A program made the translations under genes and the position numbers. This document shows positions 1-9,014 of a stretch of 64,000 nucleotides of DNA, in pieces (within the stretch, counting starts at the first letter, position 1; each line of letters begins with the position of its first letter). Source of the DNA: Rheinheimera riviphila (GTDB lineage Bacteria; Pseudomonadota; Gammaproteobacteria; Enterobacterales; Alteromonadaceae); contig NZ_SACS01000001.1 in the NCBI RefSeq assembly GCF_004005945.1, forward strand, positions 496,001 to 560,000, written 5' to 3'. Under the pieces are notes generated by a model. The model saw nothing but the letters and a program-made list of their open reading frames with translations, was not told the DNA's origin and made no database searches.

Positions 1-279
1 CTCAGCGCTGGCCTGTGTGCTATTGCTGATACTGACCACAGGCCCGCTTTGTTGGCTCCAGCGATATTGCAAAACGCCGCTGTCCGTGGCACTGCCCAAA
101 AGTGCGACTTTGGCTTTAGCACTGGCTTGCAGATCGGCACCGGCCGAAACCAGCGGCGGTTGATTGACAGCAACTGCCACCGGCGCCGGTGCGGCTTCGC
201 CACCACCACAAGCAGTTAAAGCCAACAACAATGGCCAGCCACGGCTGAGCTTTGGCAAGGTATTCATATGCATCGACAT
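1..279 (-). CDS. Lipoprotein with PKD/Ig-like repeat, N-terminal part only
   Basis: Reading leftward from position 279 the frame stays open to the window edge (93 codons visible). The N-terminus is a lipoprotein signal: a basic stretch, a Leu/Ala-rich core and a lipobox LTAC followed by three glycines, so the mature protein is probably lipid-anchored. The part after the Cys ends in a segment with the pattern of a PKD/REJ-type beta-sandwich repeat (YRWSQQSGP). Three in-frame ATGs lie at 279, 273 and 267; 279 is preferred because GGAG sits five bases before it. Such proteins are usually surface or periplasmic modules, but the functional domain lies outside the window, so no role can be given. 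Confidence 0.6.
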   Translation of the reverse strand, partial: MSMHMNTLPKLSRGWPLLLALTACGGGEAAPAPVAVAVNQPPLVSAGADLQASAKAKVALLGSATDSGVLQYRWSQQSGPVVSISNSTQASAE

Positions 280-530
280 AGTCACTCCACTGTGATTGGC
301 AACTGCTGCTCTAAACCACCTTCATCACTAAACATAGTGAAGATCGTGCTTCATCTCCAAACATTGCGGGTAAAGGTTAGGTAAAGGTGCCGTCAGCGAA
401 CATTGACCAGCCACATGTCGGACAGACGTTTTTCATCGTCTTTCTGGCAACTCGCCAGCGCAATATGGTAAAACTAGCGTTATCAACAAGGGCGAATCGT
501 CAGCTGTTATTGGCCTGACCCAGGAATATC

Positions 531-1244
531 ATGAATACCTCCACACCATCTGCGACACCACCTGTCGAAAAAAAGTCCAACGGTTTACTTGGCAATCTAC
601 TTTTTAACATTGTGCTGCCGGTCATTATTCTGAGTAAATTCAGTACGGAAGAGTACCTAGGCCCAGTTTGGGGCCTGGTGATCGCTTTGGCATTTCCGGT
701 CGGTTTTGGTCTGTGGGAACTGCTCAAATCCGGCAAAGTGAATTTCTTTTCGGTGGTCGGTATTATCAGCGTGCTGCTAACTGGCGGTATGAGTTTGCTG
801 CAACTCGACCCCAAATACATCGCGATTAAAGAAGCTGCCGTGCCTGGCATTATTGGTTTGTTGGTGTGGTTTAGTCAGCACAGTAAATTTCATCTGATTA
901 AAACCTTGCTGGAAAACGCCCAGCTGCTGAATATGGCAAAACTGCAGCAAGTGCTGGAAAGCAAACAGCTGGTGCCGCAGTTTGAACACAAGTTAGATGT
1001 CACCAACCAAATGTTAGCCGGTTCGTTTTTCCTGTCTTCGGTGCTGAATTATTTACTGGCAAAATGGATTTTAGTTAGCCCGCCCGGTACTCCAGCCTAT
1101 AACGAAGAACTGGGCACCATGACGGCATTGAGTTATCCGGTGATCGCCCTGCCCAGCATGGTGCTGATGATGGCAGCCATGTGGTACTTATTTACCCAAA
1201 TCAGCAAACTCACCGGCGAAGATATCGACAACTTCCTGCAATAA
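531..1244 (+). CDS. VC0807-family inner-membrane protein
   Basis: A 237-residue multi-spanning protein with at least five hydrophobic segments and a Pro/Ser/Thr-rich cytosolic N-terminal tail of about 18 residues. The layout (Leu-rich first helix, LWELLKSGK loop, a charged central region and paired C-terminal helices) resembles the VC0807 family, whose function is unknown. AGGA precedes the ATG at a normal distance. It stands alone: the gene ahead runs the other way and a strong terminator follows the stop. Family assignment is from recall of the sequence pattern only. Confidence 0.7.
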   Translation: MNTSTPSATPPVEKKSNGLLGNLLFNIVLPVIILSKFSTEEYLGPVWGLVIALAFPVGFGLWELLKSGKVNFFSVVGIISVLLTGGMSLLQLDPKYIAIKEAAVPGIIGLLVWFSQHSKFHLIKTLLENAQLLNMAKLQQVLESKQLVPQFEHKLDVTNQMLAGSFFLSSVLNYLLAKWILVSPPGTPAYNEELGTMTALSYPVIALPSMVLMMAAMWYLFTQISKLTGEDIDNFLQ

Positions 1245-1248
1245 CCAT

Positions 1249-1305
1249 AAAAAGGGGGCGGCGCTAATTGTTGAAAAAGCCAACAATTAGCGCCGCCCCC
1301 TTTTT
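1249..1305 (+). terminator. Intrinsic terminator, perfect 25-bp hairpin
   Basis: Arms 1249-1273 and 1281-1305 are perfectly complementary around a 7-base loop and end in a run of six T. The stem core is GGGGGCGGCGCTAATTGTTG. It starts four bases after the stop of the VC0807-family gene and isolates it from aqpZ. Nearly the same core recurs at 2091-2142. Confidence 0.9.
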
Positions 1306-1380
1306 TATTCATAATTTTCTGCTTCACTGAAATTGCACACAACCTTGCTGTGCTTCATAAAAAAGCTGAAGGGATCAACA

Positions 1381-2076
1381 ATGAATAAATATGGCGCTGA
1401 ATTTTTTGGGACTTTCTGGTTAGTGTTAGGGGGTTGCGGTAGTGCGGTGTTAGCGGCGGCCTTTCCGGAACTTGGTATTGGTTTACTTGGAGTGTCGCTG
1501 GCGTTTGGTCTGACAGTCCTCACCATGGCGTATGCGATTGGCCACATTTCTGGTTGTCATTTAAATCCGGCTGTTTCAATTGGCTTATGGGCCGGTGGCC
1601 GGTTTGAAGCCAAAGAATTACTGCCCTATATCGTGGCGCAGGTACTGGGCGGTTTGGCCGCCGGTGCCGTGCTATACCTGATTGCCAGCGGCAAAGCTGG
1701 TTTTGAGGTCAGTGCCGGTTTTGCGTCCAATGGTTTTGGTGAACATTCGCCTGGTGGTTACAGCATGCAGGCAGCGCTGATTTGTGAAGTGGTGATGACG
1801 ATGATGTTTTTGGTGGTGATTTTAGGGGCCACCGATAAACGCGCCCCACAAGGCATGGCGCCCGTTGCCATTGGTTTATGTTTAACCCTGATCCACCTGA
1901 TCAGCATTCCGGTGACCAACACTTCCGTGAACCCGGCGCGCAGTACCGGTGTGGCGATGTTTGTTGGTGACTGGGCCGTGGCGCAACTGTGGTTGTTCTG
2001 GGTGGCACCGATTGTTGGTGCCGTGCTTGGTGCTGTGGTTTATCGGGTGATTGGCAAAGAAACCACGACTTCGTAG
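1381..2076 (+). CDS. aqpZ: Aquaporin Z water channel
   Basis: A 231-residue inner-membrane channel of the MIP family. Both NPA motifs are present (residues 62-64 and 184-186), as is the narrow filter typical of water-selective AqpZ: F42, H172, T181 and R187 match the known E. coli filter residues. The usual length is 231. The frame is open further upstream, but the ATG at 1381 is chosen because AGGGA lies just before it and the protein then begins [11 protein letters not shown], as expected. It is bracketed by terminators at 1249-1305 and 2091-2142, so it is probably a single-gene transcript. Expected role: rapid osmotic water flux; it lacks the glycerol-facilitator signature, so it is not a GlpF for the glycerol genes downstream. 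Confidence 0.95.
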   Translation: MNKYGAEFFGTFWLVLGGCGSAVLAAAFPELGIGLLGVSLAFGLTVLTMAYAIGHISGCHLNPAVSIGLWAGGRFEAKELLPYIVAQVLGGLAAGAVLYLIASGKAGFEVSAGFASNGFGEHSPGGYSMQAALICEVVMTMMFLVVILGATDKRAPQGMAPVAIGLCLTLIHLISIPVTNTSVNPARSTGVAMFVGDWAVAQLWLFWVAPIVGAVLGAVVYRVIGKETTTS

Positions 2077-2090
2077 CTGATCAATTGAAA

Positions 2091-2142
2091 AAGGGGGAGG
2101 AGCTAATTGTTTGTATAGTAAACAATTAGCTCCGCCCCCTTA
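2091..2142 (+). terminator. GC-rich hairpin between aqpZ and a convergent gene
   Basis: Arms 2091-2112 and 2120-2142 form a long stem with one mismatch and a 7-base loop, followed by a T-rich stretch. The core GGAGCTAATTGTTT is close to the terminator at 1249-1305. The 3' arm overlaps the last codons and stop of the opposing binding-protein gene (its TAA is at 2128-2126), so the hairpin can serve both transcripts. Confidence 0.85.
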
Positions 2143-2941
2143 TTTTATTCAGGCTTTGATTGATCTGTTCAACACAGGTTGCATCTATGGTTTTTTTGCT
2201 CAACATCAGGTGAATATCAGCGCGGTACAGCTCAAATGGCAAAATCTGCAACTGCTGATACATTGGCTGTTCGTCAAAGCTTAGCCGGATGGATGCCTCG
2301 TCGACCAGGGTAAAATCGGCTCTTTGGCTTAACACCAGCGCCATGCGCTGCTCAGCGTCAAAAATGGCCACCGACCGATGTTGTACCACTTCAAGCTGTT
2401 TTAATTGCTCAAACTGTGCACCGTAAAAGCCTTTGGGATTAAAGGTGCCGATCAATTTGCGACGCGCCAAATCGAAAAATGCGGTTTTGCTGGTCAGTTC
2501 TGGATAACGCTGCAGCACCATTGGATGCACGATGACTACATCGACTTCGTGGCGGTAGGGTTTGCTGAACCAGGCAAACTGTGCCCTGGCGTCGGTGTAA
2601 GAGGCTCCAAACAATAAATCAACTTTGCCACTTTCTAAATCGTTTAATGCCCGTGATTCCGGCATCGATAACAACACCAGCTCGCTGCCAACATCCTGCA
2701 TCACCTGGCGGATCAGCTCGATATCGCTGCCGGTGATGGTCTCGTCGGTCACTTTGATATAGGGTAACCAGTTGCTGTTGTAGGGCAACCGGATCTGCAC
2801 CGGGCACTTTTTTACGACAGACTTAACAACAGACTGAGCGACGCCTTCAACGACGGACTGAGCAACCGCCTCAGCCGCCGTAAAACTGCCGCAGATCCCG
2901 CACAGCAATAAGCCTAACCACCGCTTGCCACCTGACTGCAT
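2126..2941 (-). CDS. Periplasmic solute-binding protein, SBP_bac_3 type
   Basis: A 271-residue exported protein: signal peptide (residues 1 to about 28), then a short repeated segment (AQSVVEGVAQSVVKSVVKK), then a two-lobed binding fold of the amino-acid ABC-transporter/extracellular sensor type (ITGSDIELIRQVMQDVG, later DLLFGASYTDAR). Many such stand-alone proteins in this group have no transporter beside them, and none is seen here. AGGTGAG precedes the ATG at 2941. The last codons and stop lie inside a terminator hairpin, so the final IRGRS residues are probably an accidental extension. The ligand cannot be told from sequence. Confidence 0.75.
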   Translation of the reverse strand: MQSGGKRWLGLLLCGICGSFTAAEAVAQSVVEGVAQSVVKSVVKKCPVQIRLPYNSNWLPYIKVTDETITGSDIELIRQVMQDVGSELVLLSMPESRALNDLESGKVDLLFGASYTDARAQFAWFSKPYRHEVDVVIVHPMVLQRYPELTSKTAFFDLARRKLIGTFNPKGFYGAQFEQLKQLEVVQHRSVAIFDAEQRMALVLSQRADFTLVDEASIRLSFDEQPMYQQLQILPFELYRADIHLMLSKKTIDATCVEQINQSLNKIRGRS

Positions 2942-3006
2942 CTTGACTCACCTGTTGGAGCGCATGCGAATCACTATAGCTGAAGCGCTTGCGCGTTGCA
3001 GCCGGG

Positions 3007-4188
3007 TTATTGAGTCACTAAAGCTTGATTAAACCGGTTGAACGCCCGCTCTAAATCAGCAATCAAATCGGCCGGGTCTTCCAGCCCAATATGCAAGCGG
3101 AGCAACGGCCCTTGATAAGGCCAGACCGTGGCGGTGCGTAGCGCCTGCACATTTAAATTGGCAATGATCAGACTCTCATACCCGCCCCAGGAAAAACCCA
3201 TCTTAAAATGCTGCATGCCTTCGATAAACGCCGCTATCGCCTTGGCATCGCCCTGATGTAACACAACGGAAAACAAACCATTGCTACCGGAAAAATCGCG
3301 CATAAATTCAGCATGCCCCGGGTTTTCCGGCAGCGCCGGATGACGGATATGCGCCACCTCCGGTCGCTGTTGCAACCATTTCACCACTTCAAGCGCATTT
3401 TGCTGATGTTGCTTGAGCCGCACACCAAGGGTACGCAGACCGCGAGCCGCCAGATAAACATCGTCTGCCGAAGCGCAATAACCCATCAGATAACCGGCTT
3501 CGCGAAGCGTAGGCCAATGTTTGGCATTGGCACTGGCGGTGCCGAGCATCGCATCTGAGTGACCAACGATATATTTGGTCGCCGCCTGAATCGAAATATC
3601 GACGCCATGCTCAAAAGGTCGGAACAACAATGGCGACGCCCAGGTGTTATCGAGCATCACCACGATGTCGTGCTGTTTAGCCACAGCGCAAATGGCCGGT
3701 ACATCCTGCACTTCCATCGTCAGTGAACCCGGTGATTCGAGGAAAATCACTTTGGTGTTGGGCTTAATCAGCGTGGCAATTCCAGCACCGATGAGCGGGT
3801 CGTAATAAGTGGTTTCAATGCCGAGGTTTTTCAGAAGCTTATCGCAGAGGCCGCGGGTTGGTTCATAAGCATTGTCGACCATTAACAAGTGGTCGCCGGT
3901 TTTCAGAAAGGCCAGCAAAGCGCCGCTGATCGCCGCCGCGCCACAAGGGTACAAAGCACAACCGCTGCCGCCTTCAAGCTCACAAATCGCATCGCTAAAG
4001 GCAAAATGGGTCTGAGTACCACGCCGGCCATAATAAGGCACCTGATCGCCCCGATGGACGGTGGCATGTTTCAGCTCGGCCATGGTATCAAACACAATGG
4101 TCGAAGCCCGCACCACCGGCACGTTGACACTGTAACCAGTCCATTTTTTACTGCGACCGGCATGGATAATTTTACTTGCGATTTTCAT
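3007..4188 (-). CDS. metC: Cystathionine beta-lyase, PLP enzyme
   Basis: A 393-residue Cys/Met-metabolism PLP enzyme expected to split cystathionine to homocysteine, pyruvate and ammonia in methionine synthesis. The PLP lysine lies in ATKYIVGHSDAM (K205), the ring-stacking region is NAYEPTRGLCDKLLK, and D180 in MLDNTWASP holds the pyridine nitrogen. The frame allows a TTG six bases earlier, but the ATG at 4188 has GAGG at the right distance. Length fits MetC (about 395). It is a single gene between divergent or unrelated neighbours. A gamma-lyase cannot be fully excluded, but SYVNVPVVRASTIVFDT-like N-terminal and VGHSDAMLGT signatures favour MetC. Confidence 0.9.
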   Translation of the reverse strand: MKIASKIIHAGRSKKWTGYSVNVPVVRASTIVFDTMAELKHATVHRGDQVPYYGRRGTQTHFAFSDAICELEGGSGCALYPCGAAAISGALLAFLKTGDHLLMVDNAYEPTRGLCDKLLKNLGIETTYYDPLIGAGIATLIKPNTKVIFLESPGSLTMEVQDVPAICAVAKQHDIVVMLDNTWASPLLFRPFEHGVDISIQAATKYIVGHSDAMLGTASANAKHWPTLREAGYLMGYCASADDVYLAARGLRTLGVRLKQHQQNALEVVKWLQQRPEVAHIRHPALPENPGHAEFMRDFSGSNGLFSVVLHQGDAKAIAAFIEGMQHFKMGFSWGGYESLIIANLNVQALRTATVWPYQGPLLRLHIGLEDPADLIADLERAFNRFNQALVTQ

Positions 4189-4379
4189 AGGCAAACCTCA
4201 GACATCCAGATGGCTTCATTCTAACCAGACTCGACCGCGTTGTCGCCTGTTAAAACAGCACTCAAACATAACATGAAGCTGCTTTTGCGGCTATAACTCG
4301 CGTCAGGCTTCGCTTGTGCGCCAGCCTCAGCTAAAATGCCTACCCGGCGTCAGCCCCACCACCCCAAAGAGCGGCACTC

Positions 4380-5135
4380 ATGTCCTTTAATGCCCTGTAC
4401 ACCGATTTATCCGGTTATTACGATTTGATGTGTGCCGACATCGATTATCAAACCCAAAGCCATGGCGTGATCAGACTACAGCAATTCTTTGGCAACGGCG
4501 GCCGGCAGCATCTGGATTTAGCCTGTGGCACCGGCCCGCATATCGAACATTTTCTGACGGCTGGTTTTCAGTGTACCGGCCTTGATCTGAACCAGCCGAT
4601 GCTCGATTTAGCCCGGCAACGTTGCCCGCAAGCGCAATTTTTACAACAAAACATCTGCGATTTTCAGCTCGAACAGCCAGTTGACCTTATCACCTGCTTT
4701 TTATATTCATTGCATTATGCTGCTGATACGCAAGGTTTAACTGCCTGTATTCGGCAAGTGCTGGCGGCATTAAAACCTGGTGGGGTATTTTGTTTTAATG
4801 CGGTGGATAAAGACCTGATTGATAACAATACCAAAGTACGTCATAGCGCCAGCCAGATTGCTAACAATGAGCAACAGGACTTTATCTTTGAATCGGGTTG
4901 GTTTTATACAGGCCTAGGCGACAAGCAAAGCCTGAACCTGAGGATTGCCAAAACCAGCCAAGGGGTCACCCAACAATGGCAGGATCAACATCCGATGGTC
5001 GCCGTCAATTTTGCACAGCTGCGTGCGCTGCTGGAACCTGCGTTTGAAGTGATTTTGCTGGAACATGATTATGAAAAAATCGTGCCCTGGAACCAGAGCT
5101 CTGGTAACGCGCTGTTTATCTGTATTAAAAAATGA
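4380..5135 (+). CDS. Class I SAM-dependent methyltransferase
   Basis: A 251-residue soluble protein with a Rossmann-type methyltransferase fold. Motif I is LDLACGTGPHIEHF (about residues 44-57), followed by GLDLNQPMLDLARQRCP (ribose-binding acidic residue), FLQQNICDF and VDLITCFLYSLHY. The general plan matches stand-alone class I methyltransferases, but the substrate is not evident. It stands between metC (divergent) and the ygjV-like gene. No convincing Shine-Dalgarno is seen, so the ATG at 4380 is provisional. Confidence 0.8.
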   Translation: MSFNALYTDLSGYYDLMCADIDYQTQSHGVIRLQQFFGNGGRQHLDLACGTGPHIEHFLTAGFQCTGLDLNQPMLDLARQRCPQAQFLQQNICDFQLEQPVDLITCFLYSLHYAADTQGLTACIRQVLAALKPGGVFCFNAVDKDLIDNNTKVRHSASQIANNEQQDFIFESGWFYTGLGDKQSLNLRIAKTSQGVTQQWQDQHPMVAVNFAQLRALLEPAFEVILLEHDYEKIVPWNQSSGNALFICIKK

Positions 5136-5262
5136 GCTGTGCTGACATGTCCTCGCATATCCTCAGCACATCCACCCGGGTTCCTGCCGCCGGTTGCGTA
5201 CATTCCGCGCCTGATTCAGTCGACCATGATTTAGCAACATGCCAGAACTGACTTTCCCATTT

Positions 5263-5388
5263 ATACCCGTCATCCTTGAAGTTGCGGGGTTGTTGGCCGC
5301 CTTCGCTCACCCCAGTCACTTAGAACTGCTAAGCTCCTGGGGATTCGTTCAGTTGCCGCCTACCCGCATCTTCAATGATTTTGGGTAT
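5263..5388 (+). repeat. MITE-like 126-bp element, copy A
   Basis: A 126-bp element that begins ATACCC and ends GGGTAT, with imperfect inverted termini: ATACCCGTCATCCTTGAAG at the left and the complement of CTTCAATGATTTTGGGTAT at the right. A full-length copy in the opposite orientation is at 21875-22000 and a copy with an internal deletion is at 17204-17280. There is no coding capacity of its own. Its right end abuts the first in-frame ATG of the ygjV-like gene. Confidence 0.85.
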
Positions 5389-5901
5389 ATGCTATCGCAA
5401 CTGCTGGCATTATTCGCCTTTGTTGCCGGTATCAGCGCTTTTCAGCTGCAACAACGTCAGCCAATATTGTTGTGCTGGTTTTTATCCGCCGCACTGAACG
5501 CCAGCCATTTTATGGTGTTAGGACAACTTGCCGCTGCGCTGTTTGTTGGTTTCACTGCCATTCGTTTTCTGGTGGCGGCTTATTATCCAAAACCCATATT
5601 GATGTGGTTGTTTATCGTGTTGTCGACCTTGCTGTTGTGGTTGACCTACCAAAGCCCGCTGCAACTACTGCCCTTTCTGGCTGCCATCGTCGGCACCATC
5701 GGTAGTTTTCAGCAAAAAGTACTGCTGGTGCGAACCTGTATGGCCATCGGCGCCTGCGCCTGGATTTATCATAATATTCTGGTGGGATCGCCAGTTGCAG
5801 TCATGATGGAATTGGCGTTTTTAGCCAGCAATTTAGTCGGATTTTTGCGCCAACGGCGAAAGGAGCAAGCGCAGCAACCCGCTCCGCAAAAACCAAAGTA
5901 G
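5389..5901 (+). CDS. YgjV-family inner-membrane protein
   Basis: A hydrophobic protein of 170 residues with five to six membrane segments. It resembles the Imp-YgjV family (length in E. coli about 183), including the LLPVIGTI-like segment (LLPFLAAIVGTIGSFQQK) and WIYHNILVGSPVAVMMELAFL near the C-terminus. The frame is open back to an ATG at 5239, but those 50 codons are the repeat element at 5263-5388, so the functional start is taken as the ATG at 5389, the first base after the repeat. Relative to E. coli the first few residues appear to have been replaced by the repeat. Function is unknown. Confidence 0.7.
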   Translation: MLSQLLALFAFVAGISAFQLQQRQPILLCWFLSAALNASHFMVLGQLAAALFVGFTAIRFLVAAYYPKPILMWLFIVLSTLLLWLTYQSPLQLLPFLAAIVGTIGSFQQKVLLVRTCMAIGACAWIYHNILVGSPVAVMMELAFLASNLVGFLRQRRKEQAQQPAPQKPK

Positions 5902-6007
5902 TCGTCGGCACAGCATAAACATCCGCTAAAAGTTCATCTTAAACCAATAAATCTGAAACAAAATAAACCCATAAATAACAAGCATTTTCTGGCTGATGGT
6001 GTTTGTG

Positions 6008-7324
6008 ATGAAAAAAATAATTTTCGGGATGGTCGCGTTGCTGCTGGTATCGAAGGCGGCTCAGGCAGACAGTTATGTCTATATAACCAACTCAACCGCC
6101 GAACATGTGGCTGTTGATGTGAACCATTTCAGCAGTGGCTCATTGTTAACGATGGGCAGTCAATGGCGGCAAGAAGCGACCGCGATTCCACCTTATGCGA
6201 CGCGCCGGGTGCTGGCGTTTAACCGCAATCAGGGCGTGAAACGCAATCAAAGTTATCTCTTCGAAACAGTGCTCACGGCCAATGGTTCGACTGTGATCGC
6301 AATGCAAAAAATGGTCGGCAGCTGGGTGGGCAGCAATATTGATCATAGTGCGCGTGCTGACGATTTTCAGGCACCATGGCGCAACGATCGGCAAATTTCC
6401 CGCCACCAGACCCGTTATCAGTTAAAGCCCACAACTGTTGGTTTTAAAGCCAACTTCACCGGTGGTTATGACGATTTTTACTACACCATCAGTCACAACA
6501 CCCAATCGGAAACTCTGGCCAGCGCCAATACGCTGAAAGTACTGTCCTACAACATTTATGCGCTGCCACTGGTGGCTTCGGATATCGAAGCACGACTGCA
6601 GGAATTACCAACACATCTGCGCGGTTATGATGTGATCCTGTTGCAAGAAGCTTTTTCGGCCGATTCTCCGGCGATGCTGCGTGCGCTGCTAAGCGAATAC
6701 CCTTATCAGACGACTATTTTGCGCAAACCACTGGATGGCGTGAATGTTTACAATGGTGGTGTTGCCATTGTCAGCCGTTATCCAATTGGCCGTACTGAGC
6801 AGGTGGTATTCCCGGATTGTACCGGCACCGACTGTTTTGCCGACAAAGGTTTTGTCTATGCCGAAGTGATTAAACAAGGCCGCGCTTATCAGGTGCTGGC
6901 AACGCATGCCGCCAGTTTTGATTCCGACGAAGCCCGGCAAATGCGCCAGTCGCAGTTCCGGCTGATGCGGCAGTTTGTGGAGCAGAAGAACTTTTCAATT
7001 GCCGATACCGTACTTTATGGTGGCGATTTTAACGTGAATAAGCTGAAATTTGCCGACGATTATCAGGCGATGCAGCAAAACCTCAATGCCACAGTACCTG
7101 CTGCCACTGGTTATACCGCCTCAACTTTTGATCCCAGAGTTAATTACTACGCAGCGAAATATGACACGGTGGAATATCTCGATTATGTGGTCTTCAGCAA
7201 AGCGCACCGGCAACCTTCATTCAGCCGGAACGAGGTCAGAGTACCCAGAACCACCGCTGACGCGCTGTGGCAACGCTGGGATTTATCCGACCATTTTCCG
7301 GTGCTAGCTGAGTTTCGCGAGTAA
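6008..7324 (+). CDS. Secreted sphingomyelinase/phospholipase C-like phosphodiesterase
   Basis: A 438-residue exported protein: signal peptide ending at AQA (residue 20), an N-terminal beta-rich domain (about 21-165), then a DNase I-fold endonuclease/exonuclease/phosphatase domain. Catalytic residues can be read: N182 in VLSYNIYALP, E214 in LLQEAF, H300 in LATHAAS, D340 and N342 in GGDFNVN, and D428-H429 in LSDHFPV. This arrangement matches bacterial neutral sphingomyelinases, which release phosphocholine from sphingomyelin. The frame also allows an ATG at 5996; 6008 gives a standard signal peptide. A lipase-foldase-like gene follows nine bases after the stop, an unusual partner. It could also act on other phospholipids or be an exported nuclease. 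Confidence 0.8.
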   Translation: MKKIIFGMVALLLVSKAAQADSYVYITNSTAEHVAVDVNHFSSGSLLTMGSQWRQEATAIPPYATRRVLAFNRNQGVKRNQSYLFETVLTANGSTVIAMQKMVGSWVGSNIDHSARADDFQAPWRNDRQISRHQTRYQLKPTTVGFKANFTGGYDDFYYTISHNTQSETLASANTLKVLSYNIYALPLVASDIEARLQELPTHLRGYDVILLQEAFSADSPAMLRALLSEYPYQTTILRKPLDGVNVYNGGVAIVSRYPIGRTEQVVFPDCTGTDCFADKGFVYAEVIKQGRAYQVLATHAASFDSDEARQMRQSQFRLMRQFVEQKNFSIADTVLYGGDFNVNKLKFADDYQAMQQNLNATVPAATGYTASTFDPRVNYYAAKYDTVEYLDYVVFSKAHRQPSFSRNEVRVPRTTADALWQRWDLSDHFPVLAEFRE

Positions 7325-7332
7325 TTGCTTTG

Positions 7333-8322
7333 ATGAAAAACAAACTTGGGGTGGCCGGACTGACGCTGCTGGCGGTGAGCGCGATGTTCTGGTGGCAACC
7401 GCCAGCCGCCGATGACCTGACAATGGACGATCCGTCGCCGGTACCGGCCACGCAGCATCAACCGGCCACAACGGTTACCCCTGCCGATCCGATGCAGAGC
7501 GCCACCACCATGGCGTTAGTACCGGAAGAGGAATCTTTGGTTTCAACCCGGGAACGCAAGGCGGAACAGCTGCGGCAGCAAGTCAGTGAATACCGCCGCC
7601 TGCATCAGGCACAACCTGGTAATCTGCAGGCATGGCTCGACCGGTTGTGGCAACAATGTCGGGACATCGAAGCCAGCAAATGTCAGCCACTGGCCGATTT
7701 GGCCAGCGAACTAAGTAGCGCAGAACTCGCGGAATTACAGCGATTGCTGAAAAACTATCAGCAGTATCAACAACAGCTAAGCCAGTTGACGATGTCGACC
7801 GATTTAACCTCATTACAACGTTTTGAGCAGGTAAAAACCTTACGTCAACAGCTGTTCGGCGCCTTGACGGAAACCCTGTTTGGCCAGGAACATCAATACG
7901 CTGCTTATCAGTTTGCGGTGCAAGATCTGCAAGACAACGAAGCGCCACACTTATCGGTTTCGCAGCGTCTGGACAAATTGGCACAGCTGCAACAACAACT
8001 TCGCAGCGCAGAACCAGGCTTGATCAGTCCGGATTCAGCCTATCAGCAAGCGCTGCTGTTACTGGGTGACTTACCTCCAGCCGAGCGCGCTGACTGGCAG
8101 CAACAATTACGCGCCCGTTACTTTGGCAAAGATGCCGCAGCTGTGGAGGCTTTTGAAACTCTGCAACATCAGCAGCAAGTCCGGATGCAGGCCTACCAGA
8201 CGGAACTGCTGCAGCTGGAACAACATTTCGCTACGCTCAAAAGCCAACAAGCCGACGCCAGTTGGCAGCACCAGTATGCACAGGCTCTAACCGCATTGCG
8301 CCTGAAACACTTTCCTGATTGA
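7333..8322 (+). CDS. Lipase-foldase (LifO)-like steric chaperone
   Basis: A 329-residue protein with one N-terminal membrane anchor (residues 5-22), a Pro/Thr-rich linker (to about 70) and a long, Gln/Leu-rich helical domain. The helical part follows lipase secretion chaperones: LLKNYQQYQQQL, VKTLRQQLFGALTETLFG, and QALTALRLKHF at the end correspond to the known order in Pseudomonas Lif. The RxxFDY(F/C)LS motif of classical Lif proteins is not evident, so this is a divergent member. In known systems the protein is anchored in the inner membrane and folds a secreted lipase in the periplasm. Here the upstream gene, nine bases away, is a sphingomyelinase-like enzyme and not an alpha/beta-hydrolase lipase. 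Confidence 0.7.
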   Translation: MKNKLGVAGLTLLAVSAMFWWQPPAADDLTMDDPSPVPATQHQPATTVTPADPMQSATTMALVPEEESLVSTRERKAEQLRQQVSEYRRLHQAQPGNLQAWLDRLWQQCRDIEASKCQPLADLASELSSAELAELQRLLKNYQQYQQQLSQLTMSTDLTSLQRFEQVKTLRQQLFGALTETLFGQEHQYAAYQFAVQDLQDNEAPHLSVSQRLDKLAQLQQQLRSAEPGLISPDSAYQQALLLLGDLPPAERADWQQQLRARYFGKDAAAVEAFETLQHQQQVRMQAYQTELLQLEQHFATLKSQQADASWQHQYAQALTALRLKHFPD

Positions 8323-8372
8323 TGATGACCCGTACAAGCGTAGCAGGAACTTGATTTTACAAAGCAAACATG

Positions 8373-9014
8373 TCAGATCCGGATCAGCAACGACAACCCA
8401 ATATTCTGCGTATGAATACCGGCTATTTTGGTTTTTTCAACATCCAGCGTGATCGCCACTTTGCTATTCAAGCCATAACCAACACCCAACCCGGCTATAG
8501 CCGAGACGCCGTTATCACTGGTTTTTTTGGGTTCAGGCGTCGCCACACTTCCAGCCAATGTTGTCAATTCATTGTTCCAAAGCAGCGCCCCAAGATTGGC
8601 TTTTAAATAGAAACTGTCACTGATGGGGTAAGTACCGACCACCCGTAGATCACCGGCCGAGGTCTCAAAACCACCACTTTGTACCGTCTTGTAACTTGGT
8701 TTGCCATCGGCACCGGTGGTTTCCTGCGTCACACGAAAGTCGGCTTTGCCATAAAAGTTAACACCAGCTTCCAGGGCAACATAATGATTAAACTGATGAC
8801 CAATAAAACCACGGAACCCGGTACCGGAGAGGGTCTCTTTGTAGGTTAAGGGTGCCAATGCGACGGGGTTGATTTGCGGTAAAAACTGGATATTCTGGTA
8901 GCTGCTTTTTTGAATGTTCAGCCCAAAATAATCAAATTGATTGTGATCATTTGCCAGTGCCGGTAACGAGCACAAGCCCAGCACGCCGAACATGGTTTTA
9001 CGGAAGAATTGCAT
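8373..9014 (-). CDS. Small outer-membrane beta-barrel protein
   Basis: A 213-residue protein with a signal peptide (cleavage after ALA, about residue 21) and alternating amphipathic strands with turns such as GFRGFIGHQFNHYVALEAGVNFYG and GVSAIAGLGVGYGLNSKVAITLDVEK. It ends in an aromatic-poor strand, LSLLIRI. The plan matches eight-stranded OmpA-/porin-like barrels of the outer membrane. It is convergent with the foldase-like gene. No binding or enzymatic function can be deduced. Confidence 0.7.
   Translation of the reverse strand: MQFFRKTMFGVLGLCSLPALANDHNQFDYFGLNIQKSSYQNIQFLPQINPVALAPLTYKETLSGTGFRGFIGHQFNHYVALEAGVNFYGKADFRVTQETTGADGKPSYKTVQSGGFETSAGDLRVVGTYPISDSFYLKANLGALLWNNELTTLAGSVATPEPKKTSDNGVSAIAGLGVGYGLNSKVAITLDVEKTKIAGIHTQNIGLSLLIRI

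Noticed and set aside
1381-2076. Aquaporin as glycerol facilitator for GlpK
   Set aside because: Filter residues are those of water-selective AqpZ and the gene lies 34 kb away.
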